A DNA stretch of 64,000 bases from Pannonibacter sp051860505. Lineage in GTDB: Bacteria > Pseudomonadota > Alphaproteobacteria > Rhizobiales > Stappiaceae. Shown in pieces: positions 8,321-17,528 of the stretch; within the stretch, counting starts at the first letter, position 1, and each line of letters begins with the position of its first letter. The stretch covers positions 248,001-312,000 of the forward strand of contig NZ_JBHYDX010000001.1 in assembly GCF_051860505.1 (NCBI RefSeq), given 5' to 3'. A program made the translations under genes and the position numbers. The notes beneath the pieces are model-generated. The model worked only from the letters and a program-made list of their open reading frames with translations, searched no databases and was not told the DNA's origin.

Positions 8321-9919
8321 ATGACCCGCGAGAAACTCTATCTGTTCGACACCACCCTGCGCGACGGGGCCCAGACCAGCGGCATTGACTTCTCGGTGGC
8401 GGAAAAGATTGCGATTGCCGAACTGCTGGAACGTCTTGGCGTCGACTATGTCGAGGGCGGCTATCCGGGTGCCAACCCGACCGACACCGAGTTCTTTTCG
8501 CAAAAGCGCACCAAGAAGGCCCGTTTCACCGCCTTCGGCATGACCAAGCGGGCAGGGCGCTCGGTGTCTAACGATCCCGGCCTGCAGCTGCTGCTGGAGG
8601 CGAAGGCCGATGCCAACTGCTTTGTCGCCAAGTCCTGGGATTACCATGTCGAGGTGGCGCTCGGCTGCACCAACGAGGAAAACCTCGACAGCATCCGCGA
8701 CACGGTTCAGGCGGCGGTGGCCGCCGGCCGCGAAGCAATGATCGACTGCGAGCATTTCTTCGACGGCTTCAAGGCCAACCCGGACTATGCGCTGGCCTGC
8801 GCCCGCACAGCCTATGAGGCCGGCGCACGCTGGGTCGTCCTGTGCGACACCAACGGCGGCACGCTGCCGGGCGAGGTCAAGCAAATCGTCGCAAGGGTGC
8901 GCGAGGTCGTGCCGGGCACGCATCTGGGCATCCACGCCCATGACGACACCGGCCAGGCGGTGGCCAATTCGCTCGCCGCCGTCGAGGCCGGCGTGCGCCA
9001 GATCCAGGGCACGCTGAACGGCATCGGCGAGCGCTGCGGCAACGCCAATCTGGTGTCGCTGATCCCGACGCTGATGCTGAAGGCGCCTTATACCGATCTG
9101 GTCGAGCTGTCCCTGACGCCGGCGCATCTGCGCGATCTCACCGCCATCTCCCGCGCCTTCGACGAGATGCTGAACCGCGCGCCGAACCGCCACGCGCCTT
9201 ACGTCGGCGAAAGCGCTTTCGCCACCAAGGCCGGCATCCACGCCTCCGCCTTGCTGAAGGATCCGAAGACCTACGAGCATGTCGAACCGGAACTCATCGG
9301 CAACAAGCGCAAGGTCCTCGTCTCCGACCAGGCCGGCAAGAGCAACCTGCTCGGTGAACTCGCCCGTCTCGGCGTCGAGGTCGACAAGGCTGATCCGAAG
9401 CTGGACGCCCTCTTGGTCGAGGTGAAGGAACGCGAGGCCAAGGGCTATGCCTATGAAGCCGCCGATGCCTCTTTCGAACTGCTGGCCCGCCGCATGCTCG
9501 GCAAGGTGCCGCGCTTCTTTGACGTGAAGTCCTTCCGCGTCATGGTCGAGCGCCGCTTCAACGCCATCGGCGAGTTGGTCACCATGTCGGAGGCGGTGGT
9601 GAAGGTGGATGTGGACGGCGAGACCCGCATGTCGGTCTGCGAGGGCAACGGCCCCGTCAACGCCCTCGACGGCGCGCTGCGCAAGGATCTCGGCAAATAC
9701 CAGTCCGCCATCGAGGGACTGGAGCTGGTGGACTACAAGGTGCGTATCCTCGACGGCGGCACGGGCGCGGTCACCCGCGTGCTGATCGAGAGCCACGATC
9801 TTGCAACCCACCGCCGTTGGTTTACCATCGGCGTCTCGTCCAACATCGTCGACGCCTCGTTCCAGGCGCTCGTCGATTCCATCACTTACGCCCTGCTGAA
9901 GGCTGAGGAAGCCCGCTGA
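8321..9919 (+). CDS. cimA: (R)-citramalate synthase
   Basis: A 532-residue LeuA/CimA-family enzyme that condenses pyruvate with acetyl-CoA to citramalate, a threonine-independent entry to isoleucine. The DTTLRDGAQ motif is at 10-18, with a metal-binding GIHAHDDTG further on and a C-terminal LeuA-type regulatory dimer domain over about residues 390-530. Presence of TSGIDF after the first motif and overall length favour CimA over 2-isopropylmalate synthase. Many genomes annotate this branch loosely, so the substrate is inferred. It is probably co-transcribed with pip. Confidence 0.9.
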   Translation: MTREKLYLFDTTLRDGAQTSGIDFSVAEKIAIAELLERLGVDYVEGGYPGANPTDTEFFSQKRTKKARFTAFGMTKRAGRSVSNDPGLQLLLEAKADANCFVAKSWDYHVEVALGCTNEENLDSIRDTVQAAVAAGREAMIDCEHFFDGFKANPDYALACARTAYEAGARWVVLCDTNGGTLPGEVKQIVARVREVVPGTHLGIHAHDDTGQAVANSLAAVEAGVRQIQGTLNGIGERCGNANLVSLIPTLMLKAPYTDLVELSLTPAHLRDLTAISRAFDEMLNRAPNRHAPYVGESAFATKAGIHASALLKDPKTYEHVEPELIGNKRKVLVSDQAGKSNLLGELARLGVEVDKADPKLDALLVEVKEREAKGYAYEAADASFELLARRMLGKVPRFFDVKSFRVMVERRFNAIGELVTMSEAVVKVDVDGETRMSVCEGNGPVNALDGALRKDLGKYQSAIEGLELVDYKVRILDGGTGAVTRVLIESHDLATHRRWFTIGVSSNIVDASFQALVDSITYALLKAEEAR

Positions 9920-10003
9920 CGCGGACCTCCTGGCCCTTGGCTTGCCAAGGCCTCGTCCCTCGGGATGGGTCCGGCGCCGGGCATGGCAACAGGTTCCAGG
10001 TTC

Positions 10004-10930
10004 ATGGCCTCCGCAACTGGCGCTCCAGGCACTCCCGGCGCTTCTGACGAGACGCGTCTCGGCGTCATTCTCGCCCTCGCGGCCTATGGCATGTGGGGCG
10101 TACTGCCGGCCTATTTCAAGCTGCTCGACGGCGTCTCTCCGGATGTCGTCGTCGCCCACCGCATTCTGTGGTCGACGGTCTTCGTCGGCGGCTATCTCGC
10201 CCTGCAGGGCCGCATCCCGGAAATCATCGGCATCCTCAAGACGCCGCGGCTCGTCGGACTGCTGTTTGCTTCTGCGGTGCTGATTGCCGCCAACTGGCTG
10301 ATCTTCGTCTGGGCCATTGGTGAGGCCAAGGTGCTCGACGTCAGCCTCGGCTACTTCATCAATCCGCTGGTCTCGATCCTGCTCGGCCTTGTCATCCTGC
10401 GAGAGAAACTCACGCCGGTGCAGGCGCTGGCCGTTGCCATCGCCACCCTTGCGGTGATCCTGAAAACGGTGTTCTCCGGCGGTCTGCCCTGGGTGGCGAT
10501 CTCGCTGGCGGTCAGCTTTGCCTTCTATGGCTATATCCGCAAGATTACGCCGGTGGGCGCGGCGGCCGGTCTCTTTGTCGAGATCATTCTCCTGATGCCC
10601 TTCGCGCTCGGCTATGTGATTTTCTACGCGCCCGAGAGCCTCGATCCGGGCTATTTTGCCAGCACCGGCCAGATGCTGGCGCTGGCCGGCACCGGCATTA
10701 TCACCGCCGTGCCGCTGATCCTGTTCTCTGGCGCCGCCCGCCGCCTGTCGATGGTGCTCATCGGCCTCATCCAGTACATCGCCCCGTCGATGCATTTCCT
10801 GCAGGCGGTGTTTATCTGGGGCGAGCCTTTGCAAATGGCGCAGCTTGGCACCTTCTCGATGATCTGGTTTGCCCTCGCCCTCGTCAGCCTCGATTCCCTG
10901 CGCCGCTGGCGGCAATCGCGGGCCGGGTGA
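10004..10930 (+). CDS. rarD: RarD-type EamA permease
   Basis: A 308-residue polytopic inner-membrane protein with about ten hydrophobic helices and the two EamA repeats. RarD hallmarks include the opening YGMWGVLPAYFKLL, RILWS, NW-IFVWAI and the C-terminal QYIAPSMHFLQAVF. RarD proteins are drug/metabolite-type exporters whose substrate is not settled. An upstream in-frame start at 9965 would add 13 residues; I prefer the ATG at 10004, which gives the usual family length and follows CAGGTTCCAGG. Confidence 0.88.
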   Translation: MASATGAPGTPGASDETRLGVILALAAYGMWGVLPAYFKLLDGVSPDVVVAHRILWSTVFVGGYLALQGRIPEIIGILKTPRLVGLLFASAVLIAANWLIFVWAIGEAKVLDVSLGYFINPLVSILLGLVILREKLTPVQALAVAIATLAVILKTVFSGGLPWVAISLAVSFAFYGYIRKITPVGAAAGLFVEIILLMPFALGYVIFYAPESLDPGYFASTGQMLALAGTGIITAVPLILFSGAARRLSMVLIGLIQYIAPSMHFLQAVFIWGEPLQMAQLGTFSMIWFALALVSLDSLRRWRQSRAG

Positions 10931-10984
10931 GGGGAGAGGGCCGCAAAGCTTTTACCCATGGTGGCAAGAGCCGCAGCCTCGAAG

Positions 10985-11173
10985 CCCCCCTCCCCCTGGT
11001 GGGGAGGGGTAAGGGGTGGGGGGCACGGCAGCCAATTGGATCCCAACCCGTCCGAAACGCGCTTGGTCAGAAACGCAGAATCGGATTTTAGACCGCTCCC
11101 CCCACCCCCAAACCCGACCTGGATCGAGCCGACGGTCTCGCTCCGCCTTCGGCCCCCACGAGGGGGAGGGGAG
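10985..11173. repeat. GC-rich palindromic element, copy 2, one long arm
   Basis: The left arm (10985-11023) is the standard form. The right arm (11096-11173) has the same ends but about 38 extra bases between the CCCCACCCC block and CCCCCACGAGGGGG, containing CGAGCC and CCGCCTTCGGCCC. The same extension occurs in the right arm of the copy at 29.7 kb. With the operator below, this fills the 338-bp gap between rarD and the ArsR gene. Confidence 0.85.
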
Positions 11174-11230
11174 CTGCCAGACCTCACTTCCCGTCTTGAA
11201 TTATTTGCCTCCTTGGCAAGTCGGCAAAAT

Positions 11231-11248
11231 CATCGTATTTATACGATG
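11231..11248. promoter_or_regulatory. ArsR operator dyad
   Basis: Perfect inverted repeat CATCGTAT-TT-ATACGATG, 8-bp arms with a 2-nt centre, ending 20 nt before the ATG of the Cys-rich ArsR gene. Size, AT-rich centre and position fit an ArsR/SmtB operator overlapping the core promoter, so the regulator probably represses itself and the exporter behind it. Confidence 0.75.
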
Positions 11249-11268
11249 AATTTAACGCGGCCCTCGAC

Positions 11269-11634
11269 ATGTCCGACCCTGAAAGCACCACCGGCTGCTG
11301 CCGCGCGAAGGATCCTGAGGTCCAGCGGCTGGCCGAACTGTTTCGCGCCCTCAGCCATCCGGCGCGCCTCGGCATCCTGGAGGAACTGGCCCGCCGTCCT
11401 GACGCATGCTGCGGTGACATCGTCGACTGCCTGCCGCTGGCCCAGTCCACCGTGTCGCAGCATCTGCAGGTGCTCAAGGAAACCGGACTGATCACCTGCG
11501 AGGCGCGCGGCCGCACCTGCCGCTACAGCCTCGACTTGGCAACCGTCACGGGCGACCTAACCGCCGCCGCCGCGCTGCTCGCCCGCCTTGCCTCCCTTGC
11601 CGGCGCGTCCGCATCCGCATCCGAAAAAGACTGA
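11269..11634 (+). CDS. Cys-rich ArsR-family metal sensor
   Basis: A 121-residue winged-helix repressor. The recognition helix is around residues 57-70 (LAQSTVSQHLQVLKETG). It has seven Cys: 10 and 11 near the N-terminus, 47, 48 and 54 in the helix before the DNA-binding helix, and 77 and 84 in the wing. Cys near the alpha-3 position (here ACCGDIVDC) are typical of soft-metal or arsenite sensors. It lies 33 bp upstream of the Atm1-type exporter and behind a perfect dyad, so it very likely controls that exporter. The metal cannot be read from sequence. Confidence 0.9.
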   Translation: MSDPESTTGCCRAKDPEVQRLAELFRALSHPARLGILEELARRPDACCGDIVDCLPLAQSTVSQHLQVLKETGLITCEARGRTCRYSLDLATVTGDLTAAAALLARLASLAGASASASEKD

Positions 11635-11667
11635 ACCGACCGGCCAAGCCGGCACCAGAGACCCGAC

Positions 11668-13569
11668 ATGACCAGCAAGACCCCGAAATCCGCCGCGCCG
11701 GCCGTAAAGGTCAGCGCCGACGAAGGCTCCACCGGCGCAACGCTCGTTGCCCTGTGGCCCTACATCTGGCCATCCGACCGGCCTGACCTGAAGATGCGCG
11801 TCGTCTGGGCACTGCTGATCCTGGTTGTCGCCAAGATCGTCACGGTGTTCTCGCCCTATTTCTTCGCCTGGGCGTCTGATGCGCTCACCGGCGAGACAGC
11901 GGGCCTGCCGGCCTTCCTCGTTGCCCCCGTGATGCTGGTGCTGGCCTACAACGCCGCCCGCGTGCTGGCGGTCGCCTTCAACCAGCTGCGCGATGCGCTG
12001 TTCGCCCAGGTCGGCCAGCACGCCGTGCGCGAGCTTGGCAACATCACCTTCGCCCATTTGCACCGCCTGTCGCTGCGCTTCCATCTTTCCCGCCGCACCG
12101 GCGGTCTCAGCCGCGTCATCGAGCGCGGCGTGAAGGGCATCGAGGCCATCGTTCGCTTCACCATCCTGAACGGCGTCCCGACCCTCTTGGAATTCGCCAT
12201 CATGGCGGGGCTGATCTGGTGGCAGTTCGGCTTCTTCTACGTCGTCATCGTCGCGGTGATGATCGTTGCCTATGTCTGGTTCACGGTGAAAACGTCGAAC
12301 TGGCGCATCGCCATCCGCCGCGAGATGAACGACAGCGACACGGATGCCAATTCCAAGGCGGTCGACAGCCTGCTGAACTACGAGACGGTCAAGTATTTCG
12401 GCAACGAGAAAATGGAGGCCGCTCGCTTCGACGTCTCCATGGCTGGTTATGAAAAGGCCGCCGTGCGCACCTGGACCTCGCTCGCCTGGCTCAACTTCGG
12501 CCAGTCGGCCATCCTCGGCCTCGGCACCGCCGCCTGCATGGCGCTCTCCGCCATGGCCGTCCTCAATGGCACCCAGACCATCGGCGACTTCGTCCTGATC
12601 AACGCGCTGCTGATGCAGATCGCCATTCCGCTCAATTTCGTCGGCTTCATCTACCGCGAAATCCGCCAGGGCCTGGCCGACATCGAATCCATGTTTTCCG
12701 TCCTCGCCGTGCCAGCCGAGATCGAGGACAAGCCAGGTGCCAAGGCATTGGCCGTGTCCTCCGGCGCGATCCGCTTCGAGGATGTCACCTTCCATTACGA
12801 TCCGGACCGCCAGATCCTGAAAGGCCTCACCTTCGACGTGCCGGCGGGCCACACCGTGGCCGTCGTCGGTCCCTCCGGCGCGGGCAAGTCAACCCTGTCG
12901 CGCCTCCTGTTCCGCTTCTATGACGTCACCGGCGGCCGCATCACCATCGACGGCCAGGACATCCGCGACATCACGCAGGAAAGCCTGCGCTCGGCCATCG
13001 GCATGGTGCCGCAGGACACGGTGCTCTTCAACGACACCATCGCCTACAACATCCGCTATGGCCGCCCCGGCGCCAGCCTCGCGGACGTGCAGGAAGCCGC
13101 CCGCATGGCCCAGATCGCGCCCTTCATCGAGACGCTGCCGAAGGGCTTCGACAGCGAGGTGGGAGAGCGCGGCCTCAAGCTTTCTGGCGGCGAGAAGCAG
13201 CGCGTCGCCATCGCCCGCACCATCCTCAAGGCCCCGCCGATCCTGATCCTCGACGAGGCCACCTCCGCCCTCGACACCCACACAGAACGCGAGATCCAGA
13301 CCGCGCTCGACCAGGTGTCGCAGAACCGCACCACGCTGGTCATCGCCCACCGCCTGTCGACGGTCGTCAACGCCGACCAGATCCTGGTGCTGGAAGCCGG
13401 CCGCATCGTCGAACGCGGCACCCACGCCGAACTCCTCGCCATGAACGGCCTCTACCACTCCATGTGGAACCGCCAGCGCGAGGCCGACGAAGCCGAAGAA
13501 CGCCTGCGCGCCGCCCGCGAGGCCGACAAGCTGGGTGTCGTGGTGAGGGGGCAGAAGGCTGGGGAGTGA
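11668..13569 (+). CDS. Atm1/ABCB7-type ABC exporter
   Basis: A 633-residue half-transporter: a six-helix membrane domain (about residues 40-340) followed by one ATPase domain. Walker A GPSGAGKST starts at about 401, Q loop VPQD follows, signature LSGGE is at 505-509, Walker B ILILDEA ends near 530 and the H loop is IAHRLST. The NYETVKYFGNE segment and the membrane domain are characteristic of the Atm1/HMT branch. This branch exports glutathione-linked persulfides or metal-glutathione conjugates across the inner membrane. Placement directly behind an ArsR sensor points to heavy-metal detoxification rather than only Fe-S cluster supply; that is inference. Confidence 0.93.
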   Translation: MTSKTPKSAAPAVKVSADEGSTGATLVALWPYIWPSDRPDLKMRVVWALLILVVAKIVTVFSPYFFAWASDALTGETAGLPAFLVAPVMLVLAYNAARVLAVAFNQLRDALFAQVGQHAVRELGNITFAHLHRLSLRFHLSRRTGGLSRVIERGVKGIEAIVRFTILNGVPTLLEFAIMAGLIWWQFGFFYVVIVAVMIVAYVWFTVKTSNWRIAIRREMNDSDTDANSKAVDSLLNYETVKYFGNEKMEAARFDVSMAGYEKAAVRTWTSLAWLNFGQSAILGLGTAACMALSAMAVLNGTQTIGDFVLINALLMQIAIPLNFVGFIYREIRQGLADIESMFSVLAVPAEIEDKPGAKALAVSSGAIRFEDVTFHYDPDRQILKGLTFDVPAGHTVAVVGPSGAGKSTLSRLLFRFYDVTGGRITIDGQDIRDITQESLRSAIGMVPQDTVLFNDTIAYNIRYGRPGASLADVQEAARMAQIAPFIETLPKGFDSEVGERGLKLSGGEKQRVAIARTILKAPPILILDEATSALDTHTEREIQTALDQVSQNRTTLVIAHRLSTVVNADQILVLEAGRIVERGTHAELLAMNGLYHSMWNRQREADEAEERLRAAREADKLGVVVRGQKAGE

Positions 13570-13618
13570 AGGCCTTCGTTTGAACATCTCGCCGTTTTCG
13601 ACCCGTCCGGCTTTGGTC

Positions 13619-13779
13619 TCCCCCCACCCCTTCCCCCTCCCCACCAGGGGGAGGGGAGCTGTGGCGCCGTTCCCTTGTCGCGAGCGACTTGGATGCTGCA
13701 GCTCCAGTTCCAGAGCCCCACGGCTCAACCTCTCCGCCCCCCTCCCCCTCGTGGGGAGGGGTAAGGGGTGGGGGGGGGA
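13619..13779. repeat. GC-rich palindromic element, copy 3
   Basis: Left arm about 13619-13660 and right arm about 13738-13779, reverse complements with a few mismatches, both of the CCCCACCCC/CTCCCC type. It fills most of the 304-bp space between the exporter gene and the convergent saccharopine dehydrogenase-like gene. No other signal seen there. Confidence 0.85.
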
Positions 13780-13873
13780 GAGGTGAGGGGGGACGCCACA
13801 AGTGCAGTACTGAAATGACCGACGACCAGGCTCCATGGCGCCCAAAGTTTGGATGCGCTGAAAACCCGCTGTT

Positions 13874-14977
13874 TCACCCAGCCTTGCGATGCCCGGCTTC
13901 GCTCTGCGCATAGGCGCTGCCGAAGCGGTTGGCGAGGAAGCGCTCCAGCGGGATATCCTCCTGCCGGATGAAGCCGGAGCAGGGCAGCAAGCCGTTGGTC
14001 AGCATGTCGAGCACGGCGCAGATGCCGCTGGCAGTGGTGATCTGGATGGCGCTGAGCAGCTTGCCGGCCACCACGCCGCTGTAGATCTTGTTTGCGTAGG
14101 TTTCCTGCACCAGCCGGCCATTCTGGCGACCGCTAACGGTGACGAAGACGATCACCACGTCCTGCGTCGTCGTCGGCAGGGCGTTTTCGAAAATGTCCTT
14201 CAGCACCTCGCGGCGGTGTCGGAGGCCAAGGTCATTGAGCAGCGCCTTCATGATTGCCGCATGGCCGGGATAGCGAATGGTCTTGTAGTTGAGCGTCCGC
14301 ACCTTGCCCTTCAGCGTTTCACACAGGGTGCCGAGGCCGCCGGAGGTGTTGAAGGCCTCGTAGGCGACGCCGTCGAGGGCGAATTCCTCGCGCTCCTCCA
14401 GTGCCGGCACCTCGATCAGGTTGCCTTCGACGATGGCCTCGCAGGGTTCGATATATTCGTTGATGACCCCGTCCGTGCTCCAGGTCAGGTTGTAGTTCAG
14501 CGCGTTGGAGGGATATTGCGGCAGGGCGCCGACCCGCATCCGCACAGCTTCCAGTCCGTCGAAGCGCTTGGCCAGATCATGCGCCACGATGGAGATGAAC
14601 CCCGGTGCAAGCCCGCACTGGGGAATGAAGGCGCTTCCAGACTTGGCCGCGATCTCTTTCACTTGCCGGGTCGAGTCAACATCCTCTGTCAGGTCCAGAT
14701 AATGCACGCCCGCGGCTGCAGCAGCTTCAGCAATGGTCACCGTGAGGTGGAACGGGGCGGCGGACAGGACGGCGAACTGGCCGGCAAGCACTTTTGCAAG
14801 AGCCGCCCCATCGGCAATGTCCAGCGCAACGGTGGTCACCGCCTTGTGCGCGTCAATGCCCGCCAGTTCGGCAGCGGACCTGTCCACGACCGTGACATGG
14901 TAGTCGCCGGTTGCAGCCAGAATGCGGGTGATGGTTGAGCCGATCTTGCCAGCTCCGACAACGACTACAGGCTTCAT
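13874..14977 (-). CDS. Saccharopine/lysine dehydrogenase-like oxidoreductase
   Basis: A 367-residue enzyme with an N-terminal Rossmann fold (VVVGAGKIGSTITRIL at residues 4-19) and the catalytic domain of the saccharopine dehydrogenase family; HYLDLTED, CGLAPGF and the YPGH segment are family features. Length is that of single-domain lysine 6-dehydrogenase-type members rather than fused LysKR/SDH. It probably oxidises lysine or a related amino acid with NAD(P). It is divergent from an Lrp/AsnC regulator, which fits an amino-acid-induced catabolic gene. GGAGGGG precedes the ATG. Exact substrate not determinable. Confidence 0.85.
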   Translation of the reverse strand: MKPVVVVGAGKIGSTITRILAATGDYHVTVVDRSAAELAGIDAHKAVTTVALDIADGAALAKVLAGQFAVLSAAPFHLTVTIAEAAAAAGVHYLDLTEDVDSTRQVKEIAAKSGSAFIPQCGLAPGFISIVAHDLAKRFDGLEAVRMRVGALPQYPSNALNYNLTWSTDGVINEYIEPCEAIVEGNLIEVPALEEREEFALDGVAYEAFNTSGGLGTLCETLKGKVRTLNYKTIRYPGHAAIMKALLNDLGLRHRREVLKDIFENALPTTTQDVVIVFVTVSGRQNGRLVQETYANKIYSGVVAGKLLSAIQITTASGICAVLDMLTNGLLPCSGFIRQEDIPLERFLANRFGSAYAQSEAGHRKAG

Positions 14978-15073
14978 GCTGTCCCCTCCAGGATCATTTC
15001 CTGTCAGGATGTGCGAAACACTGGTCGATTCATAGCGTTGAAACGGGCATAATGCCGATCACTTTCGGGCAAT

Positions 15074-15526
15074 ATGATGAGCCACATGAGCACTGTGACG
15101 ATCACCGACGCCGACCGCGCGCTTCTCGACCTCCTCGGCCAGAATGCCCGCATGCCTACGGCGACGCTCGCCCGCCGCCTCGGCCTGTCCCGCACCACGG
15201 TGCAGGCCCGGCTGGAGCGGCTGGAGCGGGAAGGCATCATCACCGGCTATGGCGTGCGCCTGTCGGACGAGTATCGCGGCGGCTTCGTCAAGGCGCATGT
15301 GCTGATCACTTTGGCACCGAAGTCCCTGCCGCGCGTGACGGCGGAACTCAACGGCATTGCCGAGGTCCGCACGCTGCACTCGGTCAGCGGCACCTATGAT
15401 CTGATCGCCATCGTCGCTGCCGCTTCCATTGCCGAACTCGATCACCTGATCGATCACATCGGCGCTCTCGAGGGGGTTGAGCGGACCCTGTCGTCCATCA
15501 TCCTGTCGACGCGCATCCAGCGTTGA
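15074..15526 (+). CDS. Lrp/AsnC-family regulator
   Basis: A 150-residue regulator: N-terminal HTH (ARMPTATLARRLGLSRTTVQARLERLEREG, about residues 25-54) and C-terminal RAM/ligand domain (KSLPRVTAEL...VSGTYDLIAIV). It would bind an amino acid and control the divergently placed dehydrogenase gene; the 96-bp space between them is the likely operator region. A second in-frame ATG (MSTVTI) 12 nt later could be the real start, since the first lacks a good ribosome site. Confidence 0.9.
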   Translation: MMSHMSTVTITDADRALLDLLGQNARMPTATLARRLGLSRTTVQARLERLEREGIITGYGVRLSDEYRGGFVKAHVLITLAPKSLPRVTAELNGIAEVRTLHSVSGTYDLIAIVAAASIAELDHLIDHIGALEGVERTLSSIILSTRIQR

Positions 15527-15777
15527 ATCGCAGTCGATCAGACGTGTCGCGGATCTGCAGCTGCGGTCTGCGCAAGCGCAGCAGGTGCCGCAGACCTTGC
15601 CAGGCTGCGTGAATGGCAAGGGCGCGCTCCGTGCGGGCGCGGCGTTCATGGTGGTCGCCTGTGTGCATCATTTGCGTGGCTCCGGATTTGTCTGGTTTTG
15701 CTGAAACGACAATCACACATTCGGAGAAATCTGATAATCTGGCTCATATCGATAGAACCTGTCGAAGGTATCGGATA

Positions 15778-16701
15778 ATGCGGCTTGAGGATCTGCGCTT
15801 TTTCGTGAGGGCGGCGGCCCTTGGCAGCCTGTCGGCAGCGGGCCGCGAAATCGGACTCTCGCCCTCGGCGGCCAGTTCGCGCCTTGCCGCCCTGGAACGT
15901 GACGTCGGCACCCGGCTGGTGCTGCGGACGACGCGCCGGATCCAGACGACAGAAGCGGGGGAGCTGCTGTTGCGCAACGCCGGCGATGCGCTGGAGCTTC
16001 TCGACGGGGCCTTGCGGGAAATGGAGGACGGGGCCGAGACGCCGCGCGGCACCTTGCGCATGTCCCTCAACATGTTTTTCGGGCGCAAGCATGTGCTGCC
16101 GTATCTGGCCGAGTTTCGCGACCTTTACCCGGATCTCAAGCTGCATCTGGATTTCTCGGACCGGATTGTCGATCTCGTTGCCGAGGGATACGATCTGGCC
16201 TTGCGCGGCGCGCCGTTGGCCGATTCCAGCCTGATTGCCCGCCGTCTGGCCGGCAATCCGCGCGTTCTCTGCGCCGCACCCGCTTACATCGCAAGGCGCG
16301 GTGCGCCCCGGTCGCCCTCTGAGCTCAAGGACCATGACTGCCTGAGTTTTCGCTCGATGCCGGTCTGGTATTTCGAGGGGCCGGAGGGTGAGATCGCCTT
16401 TCCGGTCGAGGCCTCGATCAGCGGCGACAACGGCGACTTTGCCTATGATGCCGCCCGCCTCGGCCTTGGCCTGGCCATCAAGTCGCTGGCCCATGTCTGG
16501 GACGACTTGCGCGATGGGCATCTGGTCGCCGTCATGCCGGACTATCCGGTCACCCGCGTCGGCGCCATCTGGGCTGTCGCCCCGCCTGGGCGCTCGATGG
16601 CACTCAAGGCCCGTGTTCTGGTTGATTTCCTGCGGGCCAAGTACGGCAACCCCGCTTATTGGGAGGCCGATCACCGGATCCTTGGAGCAACGGCCACTTG
16701 A
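15778..16701 (+). CDS. LysR-family regulator
   Basis: A 307-residue LysR-type protein with the HTH in residues 1-60 (MRLEDLRFFVRAAALGSLS, then LERDVGTRLVLRTTRRIQTTE) and an effector domain of the CrgA/DsdC-like branch (LDFSDRIVDLVAEGYDLALR). The upstream reading frame is open, but the family starts at MRLEDL and GAAGG stands ahead of this ATG. It sits alone on the plus strand between the Lrp gene and psd; the 250 bp before it hold no gene, only a GC-rich hairpin-forming stretch. No target can be named. Confidence 0.88.
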   Translation: MRLEDLRFFVRAAALGSLSAAGREIGLSPSAASSRLAALERDVGTRLVLRTTRRIQTTEAGELLLRNAGDALELLDGALREMEDGAETPRGTLRMSLNMFFGRKHVLPYLAEFRDLYPDLKLHLDFSDRIVDLVAEGYDLALRGAPLADSSLIARRLAGNPRVLCAAPAYIARRGAPRSPSELKDHDCLSFRSMPVWYFEGPEGEIAFPVEASISGDNGDFAYDAARLGLGLAIKSLAHVWDDLRDGHLVAVMPDYPVTRVGAIWAVAPPGRSMALKARVLVDFLRAKYGNPAYWEADHRILGATAT

Positions 16702-16794
16702 GGCAAATTGAGGGTTCAGTTGCAGGCGCAAAGGCACTAAGAGTGAAGCCGACTGCGGCTACGAAGGCCGCGCCAAGATCAACTGGAACGCCCC

Positions 16795-17499
16795 ATGTCG
16801 CTTGTCGATTCCGTCACCAAGGCCTTTGTGCCGATCCACCGCGAAGGCTGGCCCTTCATTGCCATCGCGCTTGCCGCGACGCTGATCCTCGGCTGGTTCA
16901 TCGAGCCGCTGTTCTGGATCGGCCTCTTCCTGACCGGCTGGGTCTGCTACTTCTTCCGCGATCCGCAGCGCGTCACCCCGGTGCAGGACGGCCTCGTCAT
17001 TTCCCCGGCCGATGGCATTGTCAGCCAGGTCGGCCCCTGCCGCCCGCCGCTGGAGCTGGACCTTGGCGCTGAACCGATGATGCGCATTTCAGTGTTCATG
17101 AATGTCTTCAACTGCCACGTGAACCGTGCGCCCGTCGGTGGCCGCATCCTGCGTGTCGCCTACAAGCCCGGCAAGTTCATCAATGCCGAGCTGGACAAGG
17201 CCTCCGAGGACAATGAGCGCAACGGCCTCGTGATCGAGCATGGCGACACCCGCATCGGTGTCGTCCAGATTGCCGGTCTCGTCGCGCGTCGCATTGTCTG
17301 CTTCGTGCGTGAAGGCGAGAGCATTACCGCCGGCGAGCGCTTCGGCCTGATCCGCTTCGGCTCCCGTCTCGACATCTACATGCCGATGGGAACCGTGCCG
17401 AAGGTGGCACTTGGCCAGACGATGATCGCCGGCGAGACGGTTCTGGCCGATCTGACGGCGGTCTCCGGGTCTGCCCAGCCGCTGACCCGGGTCAACTGA
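16795..17499 (+). CDS. psd: Phosphatidylserine decarboxylase
   Basis: A 234-residue proenzyme of the short alphaproteobacterial type. It makes phosphatidylethanolamine at the inner membrane. A membrane-associated N-terminal region (about 20-60) is followed by the core with SPADGIVSQVG and MNVFNCHVNRAP. The self-cleavage site is FGS at 188-190, where Ser190 would become the pyruvoyl group (RFGSRLDIYMP). It is 29 bp upstream of pssA, which makes its substrate, so the two form an operon, as in other Hyphomicrobiales. Confidence 0.96.
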   Translation: MSLVDSVTKAFVPIHREGWPFIAIALAATLILGWFIEPLFWIGLFLTGWVCYFFRDPQRVTPVQDGLVISPADGIVSQVGPCRPPLELDLGAEPMMRISVFMNVFNCHVNRAPVGGRILRVAYKPGKFINAELDKASEDNERNGLVIEHGDTRIGVVQIAGLVARRIVCFVREGESITAGERFGLIRFGSRLDIYMPMGTVPKVALGQTMIAGETVLADLTAVSGSAQPLTRVN

Positions 17500-17528
17500 C
17501 GCGCGCGACGAGAAGGAACACGGAAGGG

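Noticed and set aside
8195..10915. 906-codon open frame on the minus strand
   Set aside because: It lies wholly opposite cimA and rarD, whose families are clear. The translation is rich in His, Gln, Asp and Arg in a low-complexity mix, as expected from the antisense of GC-rich codons.
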